A stretch of DNA of 64,000 nucleotides, from contig NZ_JAVHUY010000020.1 in NCBI RefSeq assembly GCF_031085175.1, forward strand, positions 97,282 through 161,281. Reading direction: 5' to 3'. Of the stretch, positions 53,796 through 62,283 are shown piece by piece. The notes below the pieces were generated by a model. That model ran no database searches and was not told the DNA's origin. It saw nothing but the letters and a program-made list of their open reading frames with translations. The DNA is from Phytohabitans maris (lineage in GTDB: Bacteria; Actinomycetota; Actinomycetes; Mycobacteriales; Micromonosporaceae). The translations under genes and the position numbers were made by a program. How positions within the stretch are numbered: the stretch's first letter is position 1; each line of letters begins with the position of its first letter.

Positions 53796-54641
53796 GTGAT
53801 CGACGGGACCGAGCGGCTGGCCGAGATGGTCGGGGAGGGTGGCGTCGCTGTCCTCACCGGCGCCGGCATCTCCACCGACTCCGGCATTCCGGACTACCGC
53901 GGGCCGGACGGCGTGCAGGCGCGGCACGCGCCGATGACCTACCAGACCTTCACCCGTGACCCGCTCGCGCGGCGGCGGTACTGGGCGCGCAGCCACGTCG
54001 GCTGGCGGACGATCGCGCGCGCCGAGCCCAACTCCGGGCACCGGGCCATCGCCGACCTCCACGCCGGCGGGCTGCTCCGCGGCGTCATCACGCAAAACGT
54101 CGACGGGCTGCACCAGGCCGGCGGGTGCACCGAGGTGATCGAGCTGCACGGCAACCTCGACCGGGTGATCTGCCTCGACTGCGGAGACGGGACCATGCGG
54201 GACGAGCTCGACCGGCGGCTGCGGCTGGTCAACCCCGAGTTTCACGCCCAGGTGCTCGCGGTCAACCCGGACGGCGACGTCGAGCTGCCGGACGCGGCGG
54301 CGGAGCGGTTTCGCCTGGTCGGCTGCCGGGCCTGCGGGCGGGGCACGCTCAAGCCCGACGTGATCTTCTTCGGCGAGACGGTGCCACGGCCGCGGGTGGA
54401 CGCCAGCTTCGGGCTGGTGGAGAGCGCGCGGATGCTGCTCGTACTGGGGTCGTCGTTGACGGTGATGTCGGGGCGGCGGTTCGTGCTGCGGGCGGCGAAA
54501 CTCGGCATCCCGGTGGCGATCGTCAACCGCGGTGCGACCCGCGGCGACCCGTACGCGGCGCTCACGCTCGACGCGCCGCTCGGCGCGGTGCTGCCCGACC
54601 TCGTCCGGCTCGTAGGCGCCGGAGGCGTCGTTGCGCGCTAG
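53796..54641 (+). CDS. Sir2 family NAD-dependent protein deacetylase
   Basis: 281 residues from a GTG at 53796. Sirtuin motifs: VLTGAGISTDSGIPDYRG, TQNVDGLHQAGG, the catalytic His in VIELHGNL, a zinc site CLDCG...CRACG, KPDVIFFGE and VLGSSLTVMSG. It removes acyl groups from lysines using NAD. The insertion between zinc cysteine pairs is longer than usual (about 45 residues). Its stop overlaps the TTG start of the lipoprotein hydrolase, so the two are coupled. The two acetate genes upstream are nearby but on another transcript. Confidence 0.9.
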   Translation: MIDGTERLAEMVGEGGVAVLTGAGISTDSGIPDYRGPDGVQARHAPMTYQTFTRDPLARRRYWARSHVGWRTIARAEPNSGHRAIADLHAGGLLRGVITQNVDGLHQAGGCTEVIELHGNLDRVICLDCGDGTMRDELDRRLRLVNPEFHAQVLAVNPDGDVELPDAAAERFRLVGCRACGRGTLKPDVIFFGETVPRPRVDASFGLVESARMLLVLGSSLTVMSGRRFVLRAAKLGIPVAIVNRGATRGDPYAALTLDAPLGAVLPDLVRLVGAGGVVAR

Positions 54642-55551
54642 CCTCGCCGCCGCCTCCGTCCTCCTGCTCACCGGCTGCTCGGTCTCCCTGCCCCGCCCGG
54701 CCACCACGTCCGCGCCACCGGCGCCCGCGGTGACCTCGACCGCTCCCGCCCCGGCGGCGACCGGGCGGGCACCGCGGCAGACCTTCGAGGTGGACACCCG
54801 CCAGCTGCGCCTGCGCCGCGGCGCCGACCGGCCGCTGCCGGTGACGATCTGGTACCCGGACGCGGACGCCGGGCGCTTGCCGGTGATCCTGTTCAGCCAC
54901 GGGCTGACCGGCCGCCCCGGTGACTACGCGCCGCTGCTGGAGCGCTGGGCGTCGGCCGGGTTCGTGATCGCCGCCCCGGTGTACCCGCACACGAGCGGTG
55001 GCGCCGAGCGCTTCGACGCGCTTGACGTGGTCAACCAGCCGGCCGACGCCACGTACGTACTGACCGAGGTCCTCAAGCTGGACCGGCGGGCGGGCGACGC
55101 CCTGCGCGGGCGCCTCGCCACCGACCGGCTCGCGGCGGCCGGTCACTCCGCCGGCGGCATCACGACGATCGGCCTCTTCAGCGTGGCCCGCGACGAGCGG
55201 CTGGACGCGGGCATCGTGCTCGCCGGCAGCGCGCTCGGCGTGGGGCTGGGCTTCACCGGCCCGCCGGCGCCGCTGCTGTTCGTACACGGCCAGCGGGACT
55301 CGGTCGTCTCGTACGCCTCCGGCCAGGCCGTCTACGCGAGCGTGCCGTGGCCCAAGGCGTTCCTCACGCTGCCCGACGGCGACCACGGCCAGTCGCTGCT
55401 GCGCGACGGCAACGAGGCGTTCGACGTGGTGGCCGACTCGACGCTCGACTTCTGGCGATGGTCCCTCTACGGCGACGCCGACGCCAAGCGCCGCCTCCCG
55501 GACGACGCCGAGTCCGCCGGCCTGGGCCGCCTCGACGACAAGCTCGGCTGA
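54631..55551 (+). CDS. Alpha/beta hydrolase lipoprotein (PAF-acetylhydrolase/chlorophyllase-like)
   Basis: 306 residues from a TTG at 54631 with GGAGGC in front. Signal peptide with lipobox LTGC (about 12-15), then a Pro/Ala/Thr spacer to about 50. The hydrolase core has VILFSHGLTG, AAAGHSAGGITT (nucleophile Ser), FVHGQRDSVVSY (Asp) and DGDHGQSLL (His). It is a surface esterase of unknown substrate, paralogous to the broken gene at 52693 (shared NQPADA, AAAGHSAGG and WPKAFL). Its 3' end is 10 bp from the convergent dehydrogenase. Confidence 0.87.
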   Translation: MRASLAAASVLLLTGCSVSLPRPATTSAPPAPAVTSTAPAPAATGRAPRQTFEVDTRQLRLRRGADRPLPVTIWYPDADAGRLPVILFSHGLTGRPGDYAPLLERWASAGFVIAAPVYPHTSGGAERFDALDVVNQPADATYVLTEVLKLDRRAGDALRGRLATDRLAAAGHSAGGITTIGLFSVARDERLDAGIVLAGSALGVGLGFTGPPAPLLFVHGQRDSVVSYASGQAVYASVPWPKAFLTLPDGDHGQSLLRDGNEAFDVVADSTLDFWRWSLYGDADAKRRLPDDAESAGLGRLDDKLG

Positions 55552-55561
55552 ACGCCCACCG

Positions 55562-56515
55562 CTACCGGGTGTGGTCGACGACCACCTTGCCGAAGACCTC
55601 GCCGGAGTCGAGGCGGGCGAAGGCGCCCTCCACATCGGAGAACGGGAACACGCTGTCGACCACCGGGCTGATCCCCCGCTCCTGGAGGAGGGCGAGCAGG
55701 GCGGCCAGCTCCTCGGGCGTACCCATGGAGGTGCCCAGGATCTCCAGCTGCATCGCGAAGACGCGGCGGAGGTTGACCTTGGGCTCGTGGCCGGAGGTGG
55801 CGCCGGAGACCACGATGCGGGCGCCGGAGGCCGCCGACTTGAGCGAGTGCTCGAACGTCGCCGCGCCCACCGTCTCGATCACCACGTCGACCCGCTCCGG
55901 CAGGCGGGCGCCGGGCTCCAGCGCGGTCGCGCCGAGCTCGGCGATGCGGGCCCGCTTGGCGGCGTCGCGGCTCGTGGCGTACACCCGCTTGCCGAGCGCG
56001 ACGGCCAGCACCACCGCCGCGGTGGCCACCCCGCCCCCGGCCCCCTGCACCAGCACCGACTCGCCCTCGCCGACCCGGCCGCGGGTGGTGAGCATCCGGT
56101 ACGCGGTCAGCCAGGCGGTCGGCAGGCAGGCGGCGTCCGCGAACGACATGCCGGCCGGCTTGGGCACCGCGTTGGCGCGGGGCACCGCGACCCGCTCGGC
56201 GATCGTGCCGGGGTGGCGCTCGGAGAGCAGCGAGTAGCCGCGCGGGTCGTCCTTGTCGAGGATCACCGGGTACACGACGACCTCCGCGCCGGACGGGTCG
56301 ACGCCCGCCGCGTCGCAGCCGAGGATCATCGGCAGCTGCTGGGCGGAGAGCCCGACGCCGCGCAGCGACCAGAGGTCGTGGTGGTTGAGGGAGCTGGCCT
56401 TGACCTCGATCGTCACCCAGTCGGGTCCGGGCAGGGCCGGCTCCGGCTGCTCCCCCACCACAAGCGCGGTGAGCGGGTTGTCGTCATCGAACGTGGAGGC
56501 GTACGCGGCTCGCAT
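55562..56515 (-). CDS. Zinc-binding/quinone oxidoreductase-type MDR alcohol dehydrogenase
   Basis: 317 residues from the ATG at 56515 (MRAAYASTFDDDNPLTALVVG). GroES-like part with SSLNHHDLWSLRGVG and CDAAGV; nucleotide domain with VLVQGAGGGVATAAVVLA and YATSRDAAKRARIAELGA. No structural-zinc Cys cluster, so nearer to the quinone reductase subgroup. It reduces or oxidises an unknown substrate with NADPH. Two tightly spaced co-directional genes (malic enzyme upstream, 22 bp) suggest co-transcription. Confidence 0.88.
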   Translation of the reverse strand: MRAAYASTFDDDNPLTALVVGEQPEPALPGPDWVTIEVKASSLNHHDLWSLRGVGLSAQQLPMILGCDAAGVDPSGAEVVVYPVILDKDDPRGYSLLSERHPGTIAERVAVPRANAVPKPAGMSFADAACLPTAWLTAYRMLTTRGRVGEGESVLVQGAGGGVATAAVVLAVALGKRVYATSRDAAKRARIAELGATALEPGARLPERVDVVIETVGAATFEHSLKSAASGARIVVSGATSGHEPKVNLRRVFAMQLEILGTSMGTPEELAALLALLQERGISPVVDSVFPFSDVEGAFARLDSGEVFGKVVVDHTR

Positions 56516-56537
56516 GATCGGCACGCTAGCAAAGGCG

Positions 56538-57728
56538 TCACGCGCCGCGGGCGACTCCGTCACGCCGGGCGGCATCCGCCACAGCCTCGGCCACCGCCGG
56601 CGCCACCCGCGGGTCGAGCGGCGAGGGCACGATCGCGTCGGCCCGCAGCGCGTCGGCCACCACGCCGGCGATGGCCTCCGCGGCGGCCACCTTCATGCCG
56701 TCGGTAACGGTCGTCGCCCGCGCGTCCAGGGCACCGCGAAAGACGCCGGGGAACGCGAGCACGTTGTTGATCTGGTTCGGGAAGTCGCTGCGGCCGGTGG
56801 CGACCAGCGCCGCGTACCGGGACGCGACGTCGGGGTGCACCTCGGGCGTGGGGTTGGCGAGCGCGAAGACGATCCCCTCCGGCGCCATGCCGGCCACCGC
56901 TTCCTCGGGGATCTGGCCGCCGGAGACCCCGATCAGCACGTCCGCGCCGGCGAGCGCGTCGGCGATACCGCCGGTGGCGACGCGGCCGTGGCGGACCGCG
57001 CCGTTGGTGGTGGCGGCGAGCTCGGCCTTGACGGGGGTGAGGTCGCTCCGCCCGCCGTGGATGATCCCGCGCGAGTCGGCGACCACGACCCGGTCGGCGT
57101 CGACCCCGCCGGCGATCAGCATCCTGGTGACCGCGACGCCGGCCGCGCCCGCGCCGCTCACCACCACGCTCAGGTCGTCCATCTTGCGGTCGAGCAGGGT
57201 GATCGCGTTGCGCAGGGCGGCGAGCACGACGATCGCCGTGCCGTGCTGGTCGTCGTGGAAGACCGGGATCGGCAGCGCCTCGTCGAGCCGCCGCTCGACC
57301 TCGAAGCACCGGGGCGCGGAGATGTCCTCCAGGTTGATCCCGCCGAACGAGGGCGCCAGCGCGCTCACCACCGCCACGATCTCGTCGACGTCCTGGGTGT
57401 CGAGGCAGATCGGCACCGCGTCCACGCCGCCGAACTGCTTGAAGAGCACCGCCTTGCCCTCCATGACCGGCATCGCGGCGCGCGGGCCGATGTTGCCCAG
57501 GCCCAGCACGGCGGTCCCGTCGGTCACGACGGCGACGGTGTGGCCGGTCCAGGTGTACTCGGCGGCCAGGTCCGGCTCGGTCGCGATCGCCTCGCAGACC
57601 CGGGCCACCCCCGGCGTGTACGCGAGCGAGAGGTCCTCGCGACTGGTCAGCGGGACGGTGGCGGCGACGGCCATCTTGCCGCCGCGATGCAGCGCGAAGA
57701 CGGGATCCAAATTGGACGATGATGACAT
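56538..57728 (-). CDS. NAD(P)-dependent malic enzyme
   Basis: 396 residues from the ATG at 57728 with GGGAG in front. Short bacterial form: LSLAYTPGVARVCEAI, VLGLGNIGP, GKAVLFKQFGGVDAVPICLDTQD, EDISAPRCFEVE, PVFHDDQHGTAIV and the Rossmann VVSGAGAAGVAV. It converts malate to pyruvate and CO2, making NAD(P)H. The upstream open-frame part to 57842 is not family-like. It lies 110 bp from sodX on the same strand. Confidence 0.93.
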   Translation of the reverse strand: MSSSSNLDPVFALHRGGKMAVAATVPLTSREDLSLAYTPGVARVCEAIATEPDLAAEYTWTGHTVAVVTDGTAVLGLGNIGPRAAMPVMEGKAVLFKQFGGVDAVPICLDTQDVDEIVAVVSALAPSFGGINLEDISAPRCFEVERRLDEALPIPVFHDDQHGTAIVVLAALRNAITLLDRKMDDLSVVVSGAGAAGVAVTRMLIAGGVDADRVVVADSRGIIHGGRSDLTPVKAELAATTNGAVRHGRVATGGIADALAGADVLIGVSGGQIPEEAVAGMAPEGIVFALANPTPEVHPDVASRYAALVATGRSDFPNQINNVLAFPGVFRGALDARATTVTDGMKVAAAEAIAGVVADALRADAIVPSPLDPRVAPAVAEAVADAARRDGVARGA

Positions 57729-57838
57729 GCGGTGACTCCCCACGTGTGTTTCCTCGCTCGCCCCCTGGCGGCGAACGCTTCGGCCGCCGGCTCTGCACTC
57801 GACGGTGAGTGCACGAGGGGCGGTGCGCGGTGCGGGGG

Positions 57839-58150
57839 TCACCCGGTCCGAAACTTGAGCATAAACCCCGGCCGGGGCCAGTAGCGCAGCACCACCCGAC
57901 CCACGACGTCGGCTACCCCGTAGGCCCGGGAGTCATCCGTGACGAGCTGGTTGTCTCCGTGTACCCACCAACCGCCGTCTTCGGCACGGACCGCCCGCTT
58001 GACCACGAGCAGGTCGGGACGGGAGCGAAACCTCGCCACGACGACGTCACCCGGCCGCACCGCGCGGCCTCCGCGCCGCACGATCAGCGCGTCGCCGTGG
58101 CGCAGCGTCGGTGCCATTGAGGGGCCGCGCACGAGAACCGCGAACGGCAT
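57839..58150 (-). CDS. sodX: S26 family signal peptidase, nickel-SOD maturation protease
   Basis: 103 residues. Ser/Lys dyad: S11 in RGPSMAPTL and K51 in LLVVKRAVR, then GDN (WVHGDNQLVTDDSRAYG) as in type I signal peptidases. No TM helix, so a small soluble form, as known for the protease that removes the N-terminal leader of Ni-SOD. It is divergent from sodN across 84 bp, the usual neighbourhood. Confidence 0.9.
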   Translation of the reverse strand: MPFAVLVRGPSMAPTLRHGDALIVRRGGRAVRPGDVVVARFRSRPDLLVVKRAVRAEDGGWWVHGDNQLVTDDSRAYGVADVVGRVVLRYWPRPGFMLKFRTG

Positions 58151-58234
58151 GTGTGTTTCACCTCTCGCACGTGGGGCAGTCGGACGAGGAGTAGGGTCTT
58201 TCCCGGATCATCGCAAACGTCATGGAGGGTCCTT

Positions 58235-58639
58235 ATGCGACTTCCACGCATTCTTGCTCCGCGCACGGTGGTCAGTGCCCACTGCGACCTGCCCTGCGGC
58301 GTCTACGACCCGGCGCAGGCACGGATCGAGGCCGAGTCGGTCAAGGCGATCGCCGAAAAGTACCAGGCGAACACCGATCCCGAGTTCCGCACGCGGTGCC
58401 TGATCATCAAGGAGCAGCGTGCCGAGCTGGTCAAGCACCACCTGTGGGTGCTGTGGACCGACTACTTCAAGCCGCCACACTTCGAGAAGTACCCGCACCT
58501 GCACCAGCTCTTCAACGAGGCCACCAAGCTCGCCGGAGCCGCCGGCGCCAAGGGCTCGGCCGACCCGGCGAAGGCCGACGAGCTGCTGAGCAAGATCGAG
58601 GAGATCTCCAAGATCTTCTGGGAGACCAAGCAGGCGTGA
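58235..58639 (+). CDS. sodN: Nickel superoxide dismutase
   Basis: 134 residues, ATG at 58235 with GGAGGG in front. A 15-residue leader (MRLPRILAPRTVVSA) is followed by the nickel hook H16-C-D-L-P-C21-G-V-Y, in which the mature His1, Cys2 and Cys6 bind Ni. The rest is the four-helix bundle. It turns superoxide into oxygen and peroxide as a hexamer in the cytosol. The leader must be cut for Ni binding, matching sodX next to it. GTGA overlap with the following GNAT gene. Confidence 0.95.
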   Translation: MRLPRILAPRTVVSAHCDLPCGVYDPAQARIEAESVKAIAEKYQANTDPEFRTRCLIIKEQRAELVKHHLWVLWTDYFKPPHFEKYPHLHQLFNEATKLAGAAGAKGSADPAKADELLSKIEEISKIFWETKQA

Positions 58640-59157
58640 CGCCCGCTCCCTCCGAGGTCACGATCCGGCCGGCACGTCCCGATGACGTGCCGGCCGTCGT
58701 CGCTATGGTGCACGAGCTCGCCGAGTTCGAGCGGGCGCCCGAGCAGTGCCACCTCACCGAGCCCCAGCTCCACACCGCCCTCTTCGGGCCGCAGCCGGCG
58801 CTCTTCGGCCACGTCGCGGTCCGCGGTGGCGCGCCCTCCGGCGACATCATCGGGTACGCGCTGTGGTTTCTGAACTTCTCCACCTGGGAAGGCGTGCACG
58901 GGATCTATCTGGAGGACCTCTACGTCCGCCCCGCGGCCCGGCGCACCGGGGCCGGGCGGCTGCTGCTCACCACCCTCGCGCGGATCTGCGTCGAACGCGG
59001 GTACCAGCGGCTCGACTGGTGGGTCCTGCACTGGAACCCGGCCCGCGACTTCTACGGTGCGCTCGGGGCGGCGGCCATGGACGAGTGGATCCCGTACCGC
59101 CTCTCCGGGCCGGCCCTCCACAAACTGGCGACACGGGAGCCCGTCGATTGGTCATGA
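58636..59157 (+). CDS. GNAT family N-acetyltransferase
   Basis: 173 residues from a GTG at 58636 overlapping the sodN stop. Nearest to the spermidine/diamine acetyltransferase-like subgroup: TIRPARPDDVPAVVAMVHELAEFE, GYALWFLNFSTWEGVHGIYLEDLYVRP, GAGRLLLTTLARICVERGY, LDWWVLHWNPARDFYGALGA. It acetylates a small amine with acetyl-CoA. Coupling to sodN is noteworthy but does not tell the substrate. Confidence 0.9.
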   Translation: MTPAPSEVTIRPARPDDVPAVVAMVHELAEFERAPEQCHLTEPQLHTALFGPQPALFGHVAVRGGAPSGDIIGYALWFLNFSTWEGVHGIYLEDLYVRPAARRTGAGRLLLTTLARICVERGYQRLDWWVLHWNPARDFYGALGAAAMDEWIPYRLSGPALHKLATREPVDWS

Positions 59158-59179
59158 ACCGGTAGAGTCGCTGGGCGGG

Positions 59180-59587
59180 GTGAGTCAGCTGACAGTGCAT
59201 GTGGAGCCGGTGATCGAAGACGACGTCGTGTTGCTCACCGTGCCGGCCGACGTCGGTTTCCTGGGGGTGCTACGCACAGCCACGGCCGGCCTCGCGGCAC
59301 GACTGCACTTCGCCCTCGACGAGATCGAAGACCTGCGGATCGCCGTCGACGAGGCGTGCGCGATGCTCCTGGCGATCGCGAGCCGGGACGCCGAGCTCGA
59401 GTGCCGCTTCTCGGTCACCGACGACGCGCTGAGCGTCGAGGTCGCGGTCAACACCGTGCGCGGCGCGCGGCTGCCGGCCGAGTCCTCCTTCGCGTGGAAG
59501 GTGCTCACCGCGCTCACCACCGCCGCGTCCGCCACCGCCGAGGGCGACCGCGCCTCGATCCGCCTGCTGACCCGGCGCTCTCCCTGA
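59180..59587 (+). CDS. RsbW-like anti-sigma factor / histidine-kinase-like ATPase
   Basis: 135 residues from a GTG at 59180 (MSQLTVHVEPVIEDDVVLLTVPAD). HATPase_c of the serine-kinase type: ALDEIEDLRIAVDEACAMLLAIA holds the N box Asp/Glu, and GARLPAESSFAWKVLTALT the lid. Such proteins bind and inhibit an alternative sigma factor or phosphorylate an anti-anti-sigma factor. No sigma gene of the SigF/B type is adjacent. It follows the GNAT gene by 22 bp. The 166-bp gap after it holds no gene. Confidence 0.85.
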   Translation: MSQLTVHVEPVIEDDVVLLTVPADVGFLGVLRTATAGLAARLHFALDEIEDLRIAVDEACAMLLAIASRDAELECRFSVTDDALSVEVAVNTVRGARLPAESSFAWKVLTALTTAASATAEGDRASIRLLTRRSP

Positions 59588-59753
59588 GGGTTCGGGGTTG
59601 CGCGACCGCGGAGAGCAAGGCCGCGGGAATGCACCCCAAGAAAGACGCTCCGCTGCGCTCCACGTTTCCCCGGGGGCCCCGCGCAACGGTCCGGACCACG
59701 ACGGGCGTCGCGGTAGCTCAAGATCTTCGGTCTTTGGGCCTCGGTCAGCGGGC

Positions 59754-60458
59754 TCAGACGCGCGGCGCGAGCGCGGTCCGGATGAAGGTGATGTGGTCGC
59801 AGGCGACCTTCGTCGCGCCCTCCGCGTCCTGGGCCCGGACGCAGCGCAGGAGCTCCCGGTGGTCGGCGTCGATCTGGAGCCAGAAGCCCGGCGGGGCCGT
59901 CGCGGCCACCTCACGCTCGTTGGCCACCTGGTAGAGCGGCCGGCTGAGCAGCTCGTAGAGCGGGTTGCCGGTGGCCGCGCCGAGAGCGGCGTGAAAGAGC
60001 CGGTGGGCGACGAGCATCGCCGGCACGTCCGCCGTCCGCGGGTCGAAGAGCGCCAGCTCCATCGCGGCGAGGTGCTCCTCGGAACGCCGCCGGGCCGCCT
60101 GTCCGGCCGCCGGCACCTCCAGCGACTCGCGCACCTCCAGGAGGTCGCAGAGGCTGGCGGTGGAGGCGTTGATCAGCAGGTTGAGCCCGGTGGAGAGCGT
60201 GTCGGAGAGGTTTTCCGGGCTCGGGTGGGCGACGAAGCTGCCGCCGGTCACGCCCCGGGTGGTCACGATGAGATGCTGGCTGGCCAGCAGGCGGAGCGCT
60301 TCCCGTACGGTGCTGCGGCTCACTCCGGAACGGGCGCACAGCTGTGGCTCGGTCGGCAGCCGCTCGCCCGGCTGGAGCCGCCCTGATGTGATCTCGGCCC
60401 GGAGGTCTTCCGCGAGCGTCTGGTACGCCGGTGGCCGCACTGCCCCCTCTACACCCAC
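59754..60458 (-). CDS. GntR family (FadR subgroup) transcriptional regulator
   Basis: 234 residues. N-terminal winged helix: AEDLRAEITSGRLQPGERLPTEPQLCARSGVSRSTVREALRLLASQ (about 16-61). C-terminal FCD domain with the metal/ligand His positions (MLVAHRLFHAALGAATGNPLYELL and DHRELLRCVRAQD). It senses a small carboxylate-type ligand. The target is not next to it on the same strand; the membrane protein at 60521 follows the same direction upstream. Confidence 0.88.
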   Translation of the reverse strand: MGVEGAVRPPAYQTLAEDLRAEITSGRLQPGERLPTEPQLCARSGVSRSTVREALRLLASQHLIVTTRGVTGGSFVAHPSPENLSDTLSTGLNLLINASTASLCDLLEVRESLEVPAAGQAARRRSEEHLAAMELALFDPRTADVPAMLVAHRLFHAALGAATGNPLYELLSRPLYQVANEREVAATAPPGFWLQIDADHRELLRCVRAQDAEGATKVACDHITFIRTALAPRV

Positions 60459-60520
60459 GGCGACACTTTAGGGGCGGTGGCGCGCAAACGGTGGCAGAGC
60501 CATCCGTTCGAGTGTCGTGT

Positions 60521-60916
60521 TCAGCCTAGACCGAGCGCTTTGGTACTCGATGGAGTGACAAGCAGCGCCCCCACCGCGACGGCGACCGCGATGATCGGGA
60601 CGCCGGCCCAGGGCAGGCCGCCCTGGATCATGAAGTAGCCGATCGGCAGCAGCATCAACTGGAGCACGATGGCCGGCCCGCGGGCACCCGCCCGGCGCGC
60701 CGCCAGCGCCCGGGCCAGCACGAAGAGCAGCGCCGCGCCGGCGGCCGCGAAGGCGGTCACCATGAGCGCCACGACGATGTTGTTGGCGGTGCCGGTGAGG
60801 TCTTCGTAGACCAGGTAGGCGGCGACGAGCGCGACCGCGGCCGCCTCGCCCAGCAGCAGCCACACCGCCCAGCGCAGCGTGCCGGGGAGCGCCGGGGAGT
60901 CCTGGATCACGCGCAC
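60521..60916 (-). CDS. Four-TM membrane protein, unknown function
   Basis: 131 residues from a GTG at 60916 (GTG at 60910 also possible). Four membrane segments: about 13-33, 40-66 (with VALMVTAFAAAGAALLFVLA), 79-96 and 101-119. I recognise no family motif. The gene is divergent from the lipid kinase gene, 31 bp between starts, and upstream of gntR on the same strand. Confidence 0.72.
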   Translation of the reverse strand: MRVIQDSPALPGTLRWAVWLLLGEAAAVALVAAYLVYEDLTGTANNIVVALMVTAFAAAGAALLFVLARALAARRAGARGPAIVLQLMLLPIGYFMIQGGLPWAGVPIIAVAVAVGALLVTPSSTKALGLG

Positions 60917-60947
60917 ACGATACTCGCCAGCGGGTACAGTCCCGCCC

Positions 60948-61871
60948 ATGCGGGCGTTACTGGTCGTCAACCCCAAGGCGACCACCACCAGCGAGCGCGC
61001 GCGGGACGTGCTCGTGCGGGCGCTGCGCAGCGAGTTCGAGCTGAGGGTGGAGCACACCCGCCGGCGGGGGCACGCCACCACGCTCGCCCGGGAAGCCGCC
61101 GCCGGCGGCGTCGACGTGCTCTTCACGCTCGGCGGCGACGGCACGATCAACGAGGCGGTCAATGGCCTGATGGCGGGCGCGCCGGCGGAGACCCGGCCGG
61201 CGCTGGCGGTGGTGCCCGGCGGTTCGACCAACGTCTTCGCCCGCGCGCTCGGGCTCCCCAAGGGCTGGGCCGAGGGCGCGAGCGTGATCCTCGAGGCGCT
61301 CCACGCCGGCCGGATACGCACGATCGGGCTGGGGCGGGCGGACGACCGGTACTTCACGTTCTGCGCGGGACTGGGGCTGGACGCCTCGGTCGTGCGGCGG
61401 GTCGAGCAGGCCCGGCTCCGCGGGCGCACCTCCACTCCCGCCCTTTATATGCGCTCCGCGGTCACCCAGTACTTCACGGCGATGGACCGGCGGCACCCGG
61501 CGATCACGCTCGAGCAGCCGGGCGAGACGGCCGAGGCCGAGCTATCGACCGTCATCATCCAAAACACCGCCCCGTGGACCTTCCTCGGCGACCGCGCGAT
61601 CAACCCCAACCCGGACGCGTCGTTCGACCTCGGTCTTGACGTACTGGCCCTCCGTCGACTACGCGTGCCCAGCACAACACGCACAGTGACGCAGCTCCTG
61701 TCCCGCGATCGCGAGCCGCACGGGGCACAAGTGGTACGACTGCACGACGTCTCGGAGTTTTCCCTGCTAGCGGAGCGTCCGCAGGCGTTCCAGCTGGACG
61801 GCGACTACCTCGGCGAGCGAGAAAAAGTCCGTTTCACGAGCGTCCCGGGCGCACTGCGCGTAATCTGCTGA
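60948..61871 (+). CDS. Diacylglycerol/lipid kinase family protein (DgkB/YegS-like)
   Basis: 307 residues, ATG at 60948. LLVVNPKATTT at the start, the nucleotide motif FTLGGDGTINEAVNGL near 62-77, PGGSTNVFARALGLP, and the second domain with YFTFCAGLGLDA and QLDGDYLGE. These enzymes phosphorylate diacylglycerol or a similar lipid with ATP at the inner membrane face, recycling lipids for phosphatidic acid. The 60 residues at about 165-225 are less conserved. Confidence 0.9.
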   Translation: MRALLVVNPKATTTSERARDVLVRALRSEFELRVEHTRRRGHATTLAREAAAGGVDVLFTLGGDGTINEAVNGLMAGAPAETRPALAVVPGGSTNVFARALGLPKGWAEGASVILEALHAGRIRTIGLGRADDRYFTFCAGLGLDASVVRRVEQARLRGRTSTPALYMRSAVTQYFTAMDRRHPAITLEQPGETAEAELSTVIIQNTAPWTFLGDRAINPNPDASFDLGLDVLALRRLRVPSTTRTVTQLLSRDREPHGAQVVRLHDVSEFSLLAERPQAFQLDGDYLGEREKVRFTSVPGALRVIC

Positions 61872-62283
61872 GAGACGCCTCCTGCGCCGCACCGGCACAA
61901 CCACCCCCACGGATTACGCCGGAAATGTCGGCAATGCAGCCGGGACTGTACTACATTGACTGGTGACTGTCGCACACCGGGTGCTGACCCAGGGTCAAAA
62001 TCCGGACAAAGGGGTTGTGGGCTTGCTCACCCGCTCAGATTTTTTCCGAGCGTCCCCCTTGACATCGCGGGAGTTCGTGAAAGTATTCACAAGCGAAACG
62101 AGTTACCGGGAAGTTGCGCGGGCATGCCCGCCGTGTGGCAAGTTCACGCAGCTTGACCGGTCCAAAGGCCTGCTAACGCGCTGCCGATCGGATGAATGCG
62201 CAAAGTCGCGATCGGCACCGCGGACGCAAATAGAGTTCCACCGCATTAATTGCCACCGATCCAGAACGAGGAGTGTTGCCGCC
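61872..62283. other. Promoter and leader region of the whiB gene (no gene seen)
   Basis: 412 bp, AT-richer than the rest, with a CRP-like dyad (62076-62091) and a TTGACA-like hexamer at 62059-62064. The open frame that spans it in phase with whiB has no family sequence and is not taken as coding. GAGGAG-type sequence at 62268-62273 serves as the whiB ribosome site. Confidence 0.6.
62076..62091. promoter_or_regulatory. CRP-like binding site upstream of whiB
   Basis: CGTGAAAGTATTCACA fits TGTGA-N6-TCACA at all but one of the fixed bases, with a perfect GTGA-N6-TCAC core. It is 193 bp before the whiB start, just downstream of a TTGACA-like hexamer. Mycobacterial whiB1 is known to be controlled by a CRP protein, which supports the reading. 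Confidence 0.55.

Noticed and set aside
61963..62283. In-frame N-terminal extension of whiB (107 residues)
   Set aside because: WhiB1-type proteins start MDWRH, a ribosome site lies in front of the ATG at 62284, and the upstream part has regulatory features and lower GC.
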